Of a DNA stretch of 42,701 nucleotides, positions 9,745 through 18,691 are shown in pieces. The DNA is taken from positions 1 through 42,701 of the forward strand of contig CANQLH010000018.1 in assembly GCA_947624655.1 (NCBI GenBank), written 5' to 3'. Numbering within the stretch: the first letter of the stretch is position 1; every line of letters begins with the position of its first letter. The notes under the pieces were generated by a model. It did not search any database. It was not told the DNA's origin and saw nothing but the letters and a program-made list of their open reading frames with translations. A program made the position numbers and the translations under genes. Source of the stretch: an uncultured Clostridia bacterium. Its GTDB lineage: Bacteria > Bacillota > Clostridia > TANB77 > CAG-508.

Positions 9745-10209
9745 ATGGAATTAACAAAGAATATTTTTTTTAATACAGACAAACTTGTTGCAAACTCAAC
9801 GGTTAAGGTATCTTATACCGGAAAATTATTTCAAGATAAAGCTGATGAAGTATTTATTCATTATGGCTTTGGTCCTACATGGGAAAATCTAACTGATGTA
9901 AAAATGGAAAAAACCGATTTAGGTTTTCAAGTAGAGATTACTTTGGATGACTCTGTTTCTTTAAATTTTTGTTTTAATGATGGTCAAGATAATTGGGATA
10001 ATAACGATAATTCTAATTATACCTTCGAGATAGAAGAACTGCCTACCGCACTTACTTTAACTGAAGATTTGACTTTAACTCCACGTCCTAGATTAAGACG
10101 TACTTATATTTGGAGCAAAAAAATAAGAATTGCAGTTTATAAGATAATTACATATTTACCAAAGCTTATTTCTGGTAATTATAAGAGAAAAGTTAATAAT
10201 GACCAATAA
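9745..10209 (+). CDS. CBM25/53-like carbohydrate (starch)-binding domain protein
   Basis: The first 100 residues resemble a CBM25/CBM53 starch-binding module: VHYGFGPTWENL-type strand (here IHYGFGPTWENL) and the hallmark FCFNDGQDNWDNNDNSNYTFEI. The C-terminal 50 residues are basic and contain no catalytic domain or membrane helix (RPRLRRTYIWSKKIRI). There is no signal peptide, so it is probably cytosolic and may bind an internal glucan such as glycogen. Ribosome site AGGAG, then a strong terminator. Family assignment rests on motif recognition. Confidence 0.75.
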   Translation: MELTKNIFFNTDKLVANSTVKVSYTGKLFQDKADEVFIHYGFGPTWENLTDVKMEKTDLGFQVEITLDDSVSLNFCFNDGQDNWDNNDNSNYTFEIEELPTALTLTEDLTLTPRPRLRRTYIWSKKIRIAVYKIITYLPKLISGNYKRKVNNDQ

Positions 10210-10232
10210 ACACACGATATATATAAATAGAG

Positions 10233-10258
10233 CCTCCTTTTACAATAAGGAGGTTTTA
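10233..10258 (+). terminator. Terminator after the CBM-like gene
   Basis: CCTCCTT (10233-10239) and AAGGAGG (10247-10253) form a stem followed by TTTTATT. Confidence 0.85.
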
Positions 10259-10263
10259 TTATA

Positions 10264-10336
10264 GTCTTTGAGATTTGCTCCTTACATTCGCAAACTAAAA
10301 TCTGCAAGAACAAAGTGCTCTGGTTCGCTTTGTTCT
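10264..10336 (+). repeat. Dispersed ~73-bp intergenic repeat, copy 2
   Basis: Begins GTCTTTGAGATTTGCTCC and ends with the hairpin GAACAAAG...CTTTGTTC. It matches copy 3 (20545-20617, reversed) over nearly its whole length and copy 1 (1142-1212) more weakly. It ends one base before the recoded stop codon of the SDR gene. Confidence 0.7.
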
Positions 10337-11069
10337 TTATTCTGTTATCCATCCGGCCGTCTATTTTTATTGTCTGCCCTGTAATATAATTATCATTTAC
10401 TAGCCATTTTACGCAGTTAGCTATTTGTTCTGGTTTTCCTATTTTTTTTAATGGTATTTCCATTTCTAATTCTTTTAATTCTTCCTTCGTTAGTTCATTA
10501 TTCATATCTGTTTCGATTATCCCTGGAGCTATTGCATTTACTCTTATATTAGATGGGCCTACTTCTTTTGCAAGTGCCTTTGTCATCCCAATTATTCCTG
10601 CTTTTGCAGATGAATAATGTACTTCGCATGATGCTCCTATTATCCCCCAAACTGATGATATATTTATTATACAGCCATTTTTATTATGTATCATATTGGG
10701 TAATACTTCCCTTGTCATATAGAATACTGAGCTTAAATTTGTTTTTATCATAGTTTCCCAATCTTCGTCTGTTATGTCTGTGAATAGCTTTATTTGTGAA
10801 ATTCCAGCATTATTAACTAGTATATCTATCTTTCCATATTTATTTAAAGTGTATTCTACCATCTGCTTTATTTCTTCTTTATTTGTGACATCTGCCTTAA
10901 AAATATCTATTTGTATATTTTCTTTTTCTAGTTCCTCTTTTAATGATTTTGCCTGTTTTTCTGATTTATTATAATTTGCAATAACTGTTACTCCACTCTT
11001 TGCAAGAGCTTTTGCACATTCTCTTCCTATTCCTCTTGATGCCCCTGTTACTATTGCAATTTTTCTCAT
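10337..11069 (-). CDS. Short-chain dehydrogenase/reductase, FabG-like, needs +1 shift at CGG 10355-10353
   Basis: NAD(P)-dependent oxidoreductase resembling 3-oxoacyl-ACP reductase. It shows the Rossmann motif TGASRGIG (residues 8-15), NNAG, the catalytic Ser in INISSVWG, the YSSAKAG Tyr-Lys pair and the IAPGIIETDM loop. Read conventionally, the frame runs past a CGG near the end (GAC GGC CGG ATG) through a repeat and a terminator into the 3' end of the convergent gene. Skipping the C gives KIDGGWITE and a stop at 10337, the usual FabG ending, at 243 residues, the usual FabG length. I start at ATG 11069 behind GAAAGGA; an upstream TTG/ATG extension would be non-homologous. It is not in a fatty-acid operon, so the substrate is open. 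Confidence 0.88.
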
Positions 11070-11142
11070 ATTTATTATTCCTTTCTTTTTATATATGAAA
11101 AAAGCCAAGAATTAAGACAAATTCAAAACTCTTGACCTTCAA

Positions 11143-11218
11143 TGGAGCCACTTATCCGAATCGAACGGATGACCCACGCATTACAAGTGCGTTGCTCTAC
11201 CATCTGAGCTAAAGTGGC
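11143..11218 (-). tRNA. tRNA-Thr (anticodon TGT)
   Basis: Reverse strand GCCACTTTAGCTCAG... forms a full cloverleaf with anticodon loop CTTGTAA, T-loop TTCGATT and encoded CCA. First (most downstream) of three clustered tRNAs. Confidence 0.96.
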
Positions 11219-11220
11219 AT

Positions 11221-11295
11221 TGGTGACCCGTACGGGAATCGAACCCATGTCTCCGCCGTGAAAGGGCGATGTCTTAACCGCTTGACCAACGGGCC
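11221..11295 (-). tRNA. tRNA-Glu (anticodon TTC)
   Basis: Reverse strand GGCCCGTTGGTCAAGCGG...; anticodon loop CTTTCAC; acceptor GGCCCGT pairs with ACGGGTC; CCA is encoded. Two nt from its neighbours on each side, so a single transcript is likely. Confidence 0.96.
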
Positions 11296-11297
11296 TT

Positions 11298-11373
11298 TGG
11301 TGAGCTATCCGCGACTCGAACGCGGGACAACTTGATTAAAAGTCAAGTGCTCTACCACCTGAGCTAATAGCCC
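11298..11373 (-). tRNA. tRNA-Lys (anticodon TTT)
   Basis: Reverse strand GGGCTATTAGCTCAGGTGG...; anticodon loop CTTTTAA; acceptor GGGCTAT pairs with ATAGCTC (wobble at one pair); CCA encoded. First gene of the tRNA transcript. Confidence 0.96.
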
Positions 11374-11510
11374 ATATCACCAATTTATATATATAAATGG
11401 TTGCTTAAAAAACAACCGCTTATATATATTACTACATTTTTCGTAAAATGTCAACTATTTTTAAAAATTTTACAAACTTTTTCGTTACTGGATAATGGTT
11501 TTATATTAAA

Positions 11511-11655
11511 GAATAGCTGAAATGATTTATTTGAAAGAGCTGCGTAAGCGATCAACCGGAGCGTAGCGCAAAAGCGAATGGAGCAGTCTACATATATATC
11601 TTTAATTTGTAGACTGCGACACCAAAGCTCTAAAAATAAATCATTTCAGCTATTC
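11511..11655. repeat. Fold-back element B with perfect 22-bp arms and shared GC-rich core
   Basis: Arms 11511-11532 (GAATAGCTGAAATG...) and 11634-11655 are perfect reverse complements. The core contains GCGTAAGCGA, CAACCGGAGCGTAGCG, GCGAATGGAGCA and GCGACACCAAA. The same blocks occur in the same order, on the opposite strand, in the element at 24151-24290, whose arms are unrelated. No ORF. Together with flanking AT-rich DNA it fills 11374-11694. Confidence 0.8.
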
Positions 11656-11694
11656 TATTGAAACAACCCATTATACTGTAACAACTTTTTCACT

Positions 11695-11880
11695 TTATTT
11701 GTTAAGCTCTTTTATAATTTCGTCTACATCTATTCCGTGAACTTCACAAGCTTCTTCTATTGTTTCTGCTTGTGATGCTGGGCATCCTAAGCAGTGCATT
11801 CCTGCATTTAAAAGTATTTCTGCTTTTTCTGGTGCTTTTTCTAATAGTTCGCCTATTGTCATATCTTTCTTTATTTCCAT
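11695..11880 (-). CDS. DUF1858-domain protein (61 aa)
   Basis: Small cytosolic protein of the DUF1858 family. It has a helical N-terminus (MTIGELLEKAPEKAEILLNAG), the conserved MHCLGCPAS with a CxxC pair, and a second helical region ending IIKELNK. The cysteines suggest a redox or metal-linked role, but the function is unknown. A GGGAG site precedes the ATG. Single-gene unit. Confidence 0.88.
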   Translation of the reverse strand: MEIKKDMTIGELLEKAPEKAEILLNAGMHCLGCPASQAETIEEACEVHGIDVDEIIKELNK

Positions 11881-12013
11881 TACAATTCTCCCTTCTCTAT
11901 TATTTAGTTATAACATAATTGTCTATTTTCATATGTTAGTCAATTCTATAATGATAATATTTTAACACAAATTTTGCAAAATGTATAGACAAATCCGTTT
12001 TTTTGTTATATTA

Positions 12014-12143
12014 TATCACTCGTAGATGAAATCTTTGTTTATTGCATAGTAAAAATTATATATTTTTGAATTACTTTATACTATGCATAACGGCTATAAA
12101 TCAATTTTGTACATTGTAAAATAGCTTTTTATCCCAAGTGATA
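12014..12143 (+). ncRNA. Candidate structured RNA or 5' leader (three-way junction)
   Basis: Three complementary pairs fit a three-way junction: P1 TATCACT (12014-12020) with AGTGATA (12137-12143); P2 GCATAGTA (12044-12051) with TACTATGC (12079-12086); P3 GGCTAT (12092-12097) with ATAGCT (12121-12126, one wobble). It is the only structured part of the 11881-12326 gap, upstream of the VirD4-like gene. I recognise no known riboswitch core. Pairings in AT-rich DNA can be accidental, though P1-P3 nest cleanly. Confidence 0.35.
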
Positions 12144-12326
12144 AAGGTGGTGGTTGTAAATTAATCATTTGGTAAATTTATTCTTCATCTCGTTTATTAT
12201 AAATCTTTTTATTATTTTTTATTCTATGTATTTAATACTAGATAACATTTTATTTAAAAATTTTCATAAATCAAACTTAAAAATTCCTAAATATTAATTT
12301 AATAGTTCATTGGAGGTTTCTAATAT

Positions 12327-14029
12327 ATGTTTGTAGATACTTTTAAAAGGAGGCTTTTGTTTAATTTTGCTCTTCTTTTCGCAATATTATTTGCATATTA
12401 TTTAATTTTTCACGAAATTTATATATCAGACACTGTAATTTTTTCGTTTGCAGTCCATCCATTTAATTTGTGTGAAAAATACCCCGAGCTTTGGTATTAT
12501 ATAAAATTAATATATATTCCGACTACGGTTTTATCTTCTTTAATTTGCATAAATATTGTGTATTCATCTCTTTTTACGAAGAAAAAAATTAAAACAAATG
12601 CTACTATTGATAATCCCTCTGACTTATATTTAACTATCCATAACTATTCTGTTAATAATTTAATTATCCCTGAATCTGGCCTTTATCAAAATTTTTTAAT
12701 AACTGGTACAATTGGTTCTGGAAAAACGAGTTCTGTAATGTATCCTTTTACAAGACAACTCATTCAGTATAATCATACAAATCCTGAAAATAAACTTGGT
12801 ATGCTTATTTTAGATGTAAAAGGAAACTATTACACTCAAGTAAAAAAATATGTTAAGTTTTATAATCGTGATGATGATTTAATTGTTATTGAACTTCGGT
12901 CGGAGACGTAAAATATAATCCTCTTGATAAGCCTAATTTAAAGCCTGCTATTTTAGCTAATAGATTAAAAACTATTTTGACTTTATTTTCTAAAAACAAT
13001 AGTGAATCTTATTGGTTAGACAAGGCAGAACAGATCTTAACTGAGTGTATAAAACTTTGTAGGCTCTACAATGATGGTTATGTTACTTTTTCAGAAATTC
13101 ACAAACTAGTGACTATTCCAGATTATTACGTAGATAAAATAAAATTACTTCGCAAGAAATTTTTAAATGGAGAACTTTCATATACTAATGTACATGATTT
13201 ACTTTCTTCTATTGAATTCTTTGAAAAAGAATTTAATTCATTAGATTCTAGGACTTCCTCTATTTTGAAATCTGAAATAACAAGAATTACTGGCGCTTTT
13301 ATCTCTGATTATGATGTTTTAAATATCTTTTCCCCTCCTAAAGATGCTTTAAATTTCTATGGTTTTGAAGATGTTGTAAATAAAGGAAAGATTGTCGTTT
13401 TGAATATGAATATATCAGAGTACAATAATCTTTCTAAAATAATTGCAGCATATTTGAAGTTAGATTTTCAAACAGAGGTTATGTCTAGGCTTGCTAAAAA
13501 TCTAAGTCATATGAGAAGTGTGTGTTTTATTAGTGATGAATATCATGAATATATTACAGATACTGATGCTAATTTTTTCTCTCAATCAAGAGAAGCTAAA
13601 TGTATAAATATTGTTGCAACTCAGAGTTATACCTCTCTTCTTAATTCTTTAAACAACCAATACACAGTTAAAGTTATTATTCAAAATTTAATCAATAAAT
13701 TTTGGTTTAGAACTGATGATACTTTTACTATTGAAGATGCTCAAAAGCAACTCGGAAAAGAAGAAAAAACTAAGTATTCTCAAAGTGTTTCTGAAAGTTC
13801 AAAAAATAATAAAAGTTCTTATCTTTCTAATATTTTCAGTTTTGAAAAGCCAAATTTTTCTGAGAGTTTAAATACTTATACACAATTTGATTTTGTTTAT
13901 GATACTAATTTCTTCACACAAAAATTAAATACCTTTAATTGCCTTACATTTTTATCTACTGGTACGACTATCTTACCACCTCAAAAATTAGCTCTTATCC
14001 CCTATTTTATTCTTGATAAAGATATGTAG
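12327..14029 (+). CDS. VirD4/TraG-type type IV coupling ATPase, needs two consecutive +1 shifts at CGG 12897 and CGG 12901
   Basis: Membrane ATPase that couples substrates to a type IV secretion system. Two N-terminal membrane helices (about residues 12-30 and 55-75) precede a Walker A motif (TGTIGSGKTSS, near residue 132) and a Walker B-like MLILDVKGNYY. A second block (FISDEYHEYI, VATQSYTSL) matches the TraM-recognition half. The conventional frame stops at 12911 after ...IELRSET. Skipping the C of CGG 12897-12899 puts CGG 12901-12903 in frame. Skipping that C too gives IELGGDVKYNPLDKPNL, the expected family sequence, and a 566-residue frame to 14029. It is first in a run with VirB2-like, VirB6-like and PrgI genes. 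No relaxase is visible. Confidence 0.88.
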
Positions 14030-14155
14030 TTTTTTTAAACAAAGATTTCGTCTTGTTTTTTATCTAAATTTTTGTTATATGAAGGTTATTTTTTAAAATT
14101 AGTTGCGTTTTTATGTTTTATGTAATCTTAAAAAATGAAAGGAATGATATTTTTT

Positions 14156-14488
14156 ATGAACAAAAGGCTTAAATTTTACATTATTAATATAATTTTTATT
14201 TCACTTGTTTTTATTTTTTCGTTTTATTCTGTTTCTTTTTGTGCTTACCCAAAACTTGTTAAAAAAATATTGGATGTTTTTGATAATATAAAAGAATATT
14301 TAGTTGCTATTGCAACTCCTGTTGCAGCTGTTGCGATTGCTTCTGGATTTTTAATCCAAAAATTTAGTTTTGGTGATGAAGAAAGATTAAGAAATGGTAA
14401 GAAATTAATTAGGACATCCATTGTTTCTTATGCTTTTATTTTAGCACTTGATTTAATTATTAATTTAATACAAGGTTTAATCAATTAG
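14156..14488 (+). CDS. VirB2/TrbC-like small membrane protein
   Basis: About 110 residues: a signal-peptide-like N-terminus ending FCAYP, a short charged stretch, then two hydrophobic helices (LVAIATPVAAVAIASGFLI and SYAFILALDLIINLIQGLI) joined by a charged loop. This size, topology and position after VirD4 match the VirB2/TrbC pilin-like subunits of Gram-positive conjugation systems. The AAGGA site suits ATG 14156 better than ATG 14135. The assignment is by architecture and neighbourhood. Confidence 0.7.
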   Translation: MNKRLKFYIINIIFISLVFIFSFYSVSFCAYPKLVKKILDVFDNIKEYLVAIATPVAAVAIASGFLIQKFSFGDEERLRNGKKLIRTSIVSYAFILALDLIINLIQGLIN

Positions 14489-14504
14489 TTTTAGGAGGTT
14501 TGCT

Positions 14505-15383
14505 TTGAATTTTGCATCAAATTCTGTAATAGATAATATTACCGAGATTTTTAAGAGTATGTTTTCTTCTATTGATAATTCTATTTATCCTGCATTAGAT
14601 AAAATAGCATTTATCAATACTGATATTATCAATTCTCCATATTTAGAAAAGATTTTTGGTTCTAGTTCTGTCTCTGGAATTTTACTTATTGCAAATAGTC
14701 TGCTTATTGGCTTTATTCTATATTTCACAGTAAGATACCTTTTGTCTAACTTTTCGATTGTTACTGAGGCACAAAATCCTTATAACTTTTTTATCAAGAT
14801 TATTTTGATTGGTATTTTTATGAATTCAAGTTATTTTATCTGTGAACAAATTATTAATCTAAATGCACTTGTTTCCTCTTCTATAAGAGAAATTGGTCAT
14901 GAATTTTTAAGCGTAGATATTTGCTTTTCTAATTTGCTTGATGTTTTAAATTCTATCGTATCAATTGAAACAGAAGGACAAAATTTTTTTTCTATTGATG
15001 GTATTATTAAGACAATTGTGTCCGTTGGATTTATTAATCTAATATTTACTTATTCTATAAGATATATCTTAATTAAAGTTTTTGTACTTATTTCTCCTTT
15101 TGCAATTTTATGTACTGCAAATTCTTCTACTTCTAACTTTTTTAAGTCGTGGCTTAAGTGTTTTATTTCTTTACTAATTACAGAGACCTTCTCCTCACTT
15201 ATATTAATTGTTATGCACTCTCTTGAATATAATCCTTCTGATGTTGTTTCTAAACTTTTATTTGTTGGCTCTGTTTTTGCTCTGATGAGAGCTAATAATT
15301 ACATAAAAGATTTCTTAGGTGGCATTAGCCTTGATGTTCAAAATTCTATGTATGCTCTTAGAGGAATGTCTAAAATTAGATAA
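14505..15383 (+). CDS. VirB6/TrbL-like polytopic membrane protein
   Basis: A 292-residue protein starting at TTG 14505 behind a perfect AGGAGG. A hydrophilic first 60 residues precede about five or six membrane helices (GILLIANSLLIGFILYF, FFIKIILIGIFM, FINLIFTYSIRYILIKVFVLISPFAIL and others). The region KVFVLISPFAILCTANSSTSNFFKSWLK resembles the conserved mid-region of VirB6/TrbL channel proteins. It probably forms the inner-membrane pore of the secretion channel. It lies 16 nt after the VirB2-like gene and before PrgI. Confidence 0.75.
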   Translation: MNFASNSVIDNITEIFKSMFSSIDNSIYPALDKIAFINTDIINSPYLEKIFGSSSVSGILLIANSLLIGFILYFTVRYLLSNFSIVTEAQNPYNFFIKIILIGIFMNSSYFICEQIINLNALVSSSIREIGHEFLSVDICFSNLLDVLNSIVSIETEGQNFFSIDGIIKTIVSVGFINLIFTYSIRYILIKVFVLISPFAILCTANSSTSNFFKSWLKCFISLLITETFSSLILIVMHSLEYNPSDVVSKLLFVGSVFALMRANNYIKDFLGGISLDVQNSMYALRGMSKIR

Positions 15384-15411
15384 TTTGATATTTTACTTGG
15401 AGGTGTTATTT

Positions 15412-15690
15412 TTGAAATTTATTATTCCTCAAAATTATGATTTTTCATCTAAACTTTTTGGCATTATCGATTATTCAACTGCTATTTTTAATATTGTGTG
15501 GTACATCTTTGTTTTTTGTATAGTCAATTTTATTATAACTACCTTGCTTTTTAAAATTTTTGTCTTTATTATTCTTTGCTTTCCTGTATTTTTATTTAGC
15601 ATAATTGGCTTTAATCATGAAAATATTTTGTATGTTATAACGTATGTAATAACTTATGCTTTTAGTCAAAAAATATATTTATATAAATAG
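15412..15690 (+). CDS. prgI: PrgI-family type IV secretion protein
   Basis: A 92-residue inner-membrane protein that fits the PrgI family (a VirB3-like component in Gram-positive systems): KFIIPQNYDFSSKLFGIIDYSTAI followed by two helices and the C-terminal YAFSQKIYLYK. I start at TTG 15412 with GGAGG at 15399-15403; a longer frame from ATG 15319 overlaps the VirB6-like gene and has no homologous N-terminus. PrgI genes normally precede a VirB4 gene; here the VirB4 gene is 8.6 kb away on the other strand. Confidence 0.85.
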   Translation: MKFIIPQNYDFSSKLFGIIDYSTAIFNIVWYIFVFCIVNFIITTLLFKIFVFIILCFPVFLFSIIGFNHENILYVITYVITYAFSQKIYLYK

Positions 15691-15779
15691 TTTCCTTTTT
15701 CTTGTTTTTTTGTATATAAAATGATATAATTTGACATACGTAAAACTTATATTATTATACTTTGAATGGGGGAAATTAT

Positions 15780-16748
15780 ATGAAACTAGAGCAAAATGAT
15801 GAGTCATTTTTATTTTCAATGACAAAAATACCAGATATATTTTTTTCAGAATATTTATCTCAAACTTCAGGCGATTTTGTCAAAGTTTATTTATATATTT
15901 TGTTCCTTTCAAAATATAATAAAGATATAAAATTAAATGATTTATCAAAAAAACTTGCTCTTCCTTTGCAAACAGTTCAAGAAGCCTTAAAATATTGGGA
16001 AGATCTTGAAGTTATTACTAAAAAGGGAACTGGTTTCATTATAAATAATTTGCAAGAAATAGAACTTCATAAGCTTTATACTCCTAAAGTTTCGCTTTCT
16101 ACTGAAGATATTGAACGCAACCAAAAAAATCAATATAGAGCAAATTCAATCGAAACTATAAATAGTTCATTCTTCCAAGGGCTTATGTCTCCTTCTTGGT
16201 ATGCAGATATAAGTATGTGGTTTGATAAATATGGTTTTGATGAGCAGGTTATGATAGCCTTATTTAACTATTGTTTAAAACGTTCTGCTCTTCACAAAAA
16301 TTATATCCAAGTTGTTGCAGAAGCTTGGGCTAATGCTAATGTAAAGACTTTTTCGGATCTTGAATTGTATTTTCAAAAGCAAGATACTCTTCAAAAAACT
16401 GAAAAGACTATTCAAAAGAAGCTTGGTATTACAAGACCTCTTACAGGATATGAAAAGCCATATATTGAGAAATGGGTTATTGATTATGCATATCCACTAG
16501 ATGTCATAGAAATTGCACTCAAAAGGAATAACTCAAAAACTAATATTTCTTTTGAATATTTTGATAAAATGCTTTCTGATTGGCATGATAAGAACTTAAA
16601 AACTGCTGATGATGTTCAAAACTTCTTACTTGAGTATAAAAAGCAAGAAAAGAGTAAAAAAGAAGCAGAGAAAAAAGTAAAATATAATAATTTTGAACAA
16701 CGTTCATACAATAATTTTGATAACTTATATGCTAATAGCCAAGGCTAA
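15780..16748 (+). CDS. DnaD-domain replication initiation protein (DnaB/DnaD-like)
   Basis: Predicted primosome protein that helps load the replicative helicase. An N-terminal winged-helix region (residues 1-110; LSKKLALPLQTVQEALKYWEDLEVITKKGTGF) is followed by two DnaD/DnaB_2-type C-terminal regions. The second carries the typical EKPYIEKWVIDYAYPLDVIEIALKR and later FEYFDKMLSDWHDKNLKT. The basic, Lys-rich tail may bind DNA. The GGGGG ribosome site supports ATG 15780, not 15762. It pairs with the DnaI-like gene 16 nt downstream. No in-frame CGG. Confidence 0.85.
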   Translation: MKLEQNDESFLFSMTKIPDIFFSEYLSQTSGDFVKVYLYILFLSKYNKDIKLNDLSKKLALPLQTVQEALKYWEDLEVITKKGTGFIINNLQEIELHKLYTPKVSLSTEDIERNQKNQYRANSIETINSSFFQGLMSPSWYADISMWFDKYGFDEQVMIALFNYCLKRSALHKNYIQVVAEAWANANVKTFSDLELYFQKQDTLQKTEKTIQKKLGITRPLTGYEKPYIEKWVIDYAYPLDVIEIALKRNNSKTNISFEYFDKMLSDWHDKNLKTADDVQNFLLEYKKQEKSKKEAEKKVKYNNFEQRSYNNFDNLYANSQG

Positions 16749-16764
16749 TTAAAGGAGGTTTATT

Positions 16765-17775
16765 TTGAATACATCTACTTTGAATACTTTATTAAAAGAA
16801 TATGAAAAGAAAAAATTTAAAGCTGATTTAAAGTTTGAAAATGCAAAGAATGAATTTTTGTCATCTCATCCTGACTTACTGGAGATAACAAATAAGTTAA
16901 ATTCTATTGCTCTAGATATTTCAAAGGCTATTTTGAATAATGATATAGAGCAAGCAAATACATTAAAGGCAGAATTTCAAGCATTAAAAGAAAAGAAAGA
17001 AAAATTACTTCAAAATATAGATGTTCCTTCTTCTGCGAAAGAGCCTTCATATGATTGCAAGATATGTAATGATACTGGATATGTGACTTTGGATAATAAT
17101 AAGACTGTTCTTTGTAATTGCATTAAACAAAAAATTTTTGACATTGATTTTAATAAGTCTAATATAGGTAATTTAGATAAAGAAAATTTTGATAATTTCG
17201 ATTTAGAGGTTTATTCTGATGAGGTTGATGTAAAAAAATATAATGCTAAAATTTCTCCAAGACAGAATATACAAAATATTAAGGATATTGCACTAAACTT
17301 TATAAATAATTTTGATAATCCTAATGAAAAGAATCTTTTGTTTACTGGAAATACTGGGCTTGGTAAGACTTTCCTTTCTAACTGCATTGCAAAAGAAGTT
17401 TTAGCAATGAATAAGACTATTCTTTATCAGACAGCTCCTATTATGCTTGATTCTGTGATTGATTATAGATTTGGTAAATCTGATTTAAAAGAAGTATATG
17501 ATAATATTATTAATGTAGATTTACTTATTATAGATGATTTAGGTGTAGAATCTTTAAATTCTATAAAAATTTCTGAGCTATTTAATGTTATAAATACTAG
17601 GCTCTTAACTCAAAGAGGGCCTATCAAAAGAACTATTATTTCTACAAATTTGAATATGAATAATCTTTTTGATACTTATGGAGAGAGAATTTTTTCAAGG
17701 CTTGCATCATATTATAATGTTTGCAGATTTTTTGGCGATGACATTAGACTTAATAAAATTCTTAAAAAAGCGTAA
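16765..17775 (+). CDS. dnaI: DnaI/DnaC-like helicase loader ATPase
   Basis: AAA+ ATPase that loads the replicative helicase at the origin. A coiled N-terminal region (about residues 1-90) leads to a zinc-binding motif (CKICNDTGYV...CNC, about 97-118). The AAA+ core shows Walker A TGNTGLGKTFL (near 193), Walker B LLIIDDLGVES and the sensor region RTIISTNLNMNNL followed by GERIFSRLA. Length (336 aa) matches DnaI. TTG start behind AAAGGAGG. Its Walker A is encoded without a CGG site, unlike three other P-loops in the window. Confidence 0.92.
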   Translation: MNTSTLNTLLKEYEKKKFKADLKFENAKNEFLSSHPDLLEITNKLNSIALDISKAILNNDIEQANTLKAEFQALKEKKEKLLQNIDVPSSAKEPSYDCKICNDTGYVTLDNNKTVLCNCIKQKIFDIDFNKSNIGNLDKENFDNFDLEVYSDEVDVKKYNAKISPRQNIQNIKDIALNFINNFDNPNEKNLLFTGNTGLGKTFLSNCIAKEVLAMNKTILYQTAPIMLDSVIDYRFGKSDLKEVYDNIINVDLLIIDDLGVESLNSIKISELFNVINTRLLTQRGPIKRTIISTNLNMNNLFDTYGERIFSRLASYYNVCRFFGDDIRLNKILKKA

Positions 17776-17922
17776 TTTGTTTATAAAATTTTAATATTTT
17801 TCTTTAACTAATATAAATTCCTAATTAGAATTTGTATTAGTTATTTTTTATTTTGGTTGCACATTTCCACATTATGTCTAATATATTAAATTAAGACATA
17901 TTGATAGGAGGACATTTTAGTT

Positions 17923-18691
17923 ATGAAAGAAGTATTAAAGGTAAAAGACTTAAAAAAGATTTATCAATCAAAAGATGGGGAAATAACTGCAATCGATGGA
18001 ATTAGTTTTTCTGTAAATGAAGGCGAATTCATAAGTATTATTGGTCCTAGTCGGTTGTGGTAAATCTACTTTACTTTCTATCATTTCTGGGCTAGATAAA
18101 CCATCTTCTGGTAATGTTTACATTGATGGCGTTTTATCTTCTGGTGTTTCCTCTAAAATTGGTTATATGCTTCAAAAGGATAGCCTTCTTGAATGGAGAA
18201 GTATTTATAATAATGTGATGCTTGGATTAGAGATTAGACACATTAGAACTAAGGAAAATGAAATATATGTTACAAATCTTTTAAAAAAATATGGTCTTTA
18301 CGATTTTAAGGATAAATATCCTTCGGAGCTTTCTGGAGGTATGAGGCAAAGGGCCTCTCTTATTAGAATTCTTGCTATTCGTCCTAAAATTTTGTTACTT
18401 GATGAAGCCTTTTCTGCTTTAGATTCTCAAACAAGAATGATGGTAACTAACGATATTTATAAGATTTTGAGGGCTGAAAATATTACAGCTCTTATTGTAA
18501 CTCACGATATTTCAGAGAGTATCAGTATGTCCGATAGAGTCATTGTGTTAACCAACAGACCTGCTAGAGTTAAACAGATTCACACCATCGATTTTGAAAT
18601 TCAAAATCGAACACCAATTAACTGTCGAAAAAGCCCTAAGTTTAGTGAATACTTTGACAGCCTATGGAAGGAGCTTGATGTACATGCATGA
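17923..18691 (+). CDS. ABC transporter ATP-binding protein (SsuB/TauB/NrtD type), needs +1 shift at CGG 18052
   Basis: ATPase of an importer of the nitrate/sulfonate/taurine/pyrimidine class. It has Walker A GPSGCGKSTLL (about residues 41-51), Q-loop YMLQKD, signature LSGGMRQR, Walker B ILLLDEAFSALD and the H-loop THD. The conventional frame from ATG 17923 stops three codons after CGG 18052-18054, inside Walker A (GGT CCT AGT CGG TTG TGG TAA). Skipping the C restores GPSGCGKST and a 255-residue protein ending at 18691. An in-frame start downstream would lack the P-loop. GGAGG lies 11 nt upstream. The stop overlaps the permease start. Confidence 0.92.
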
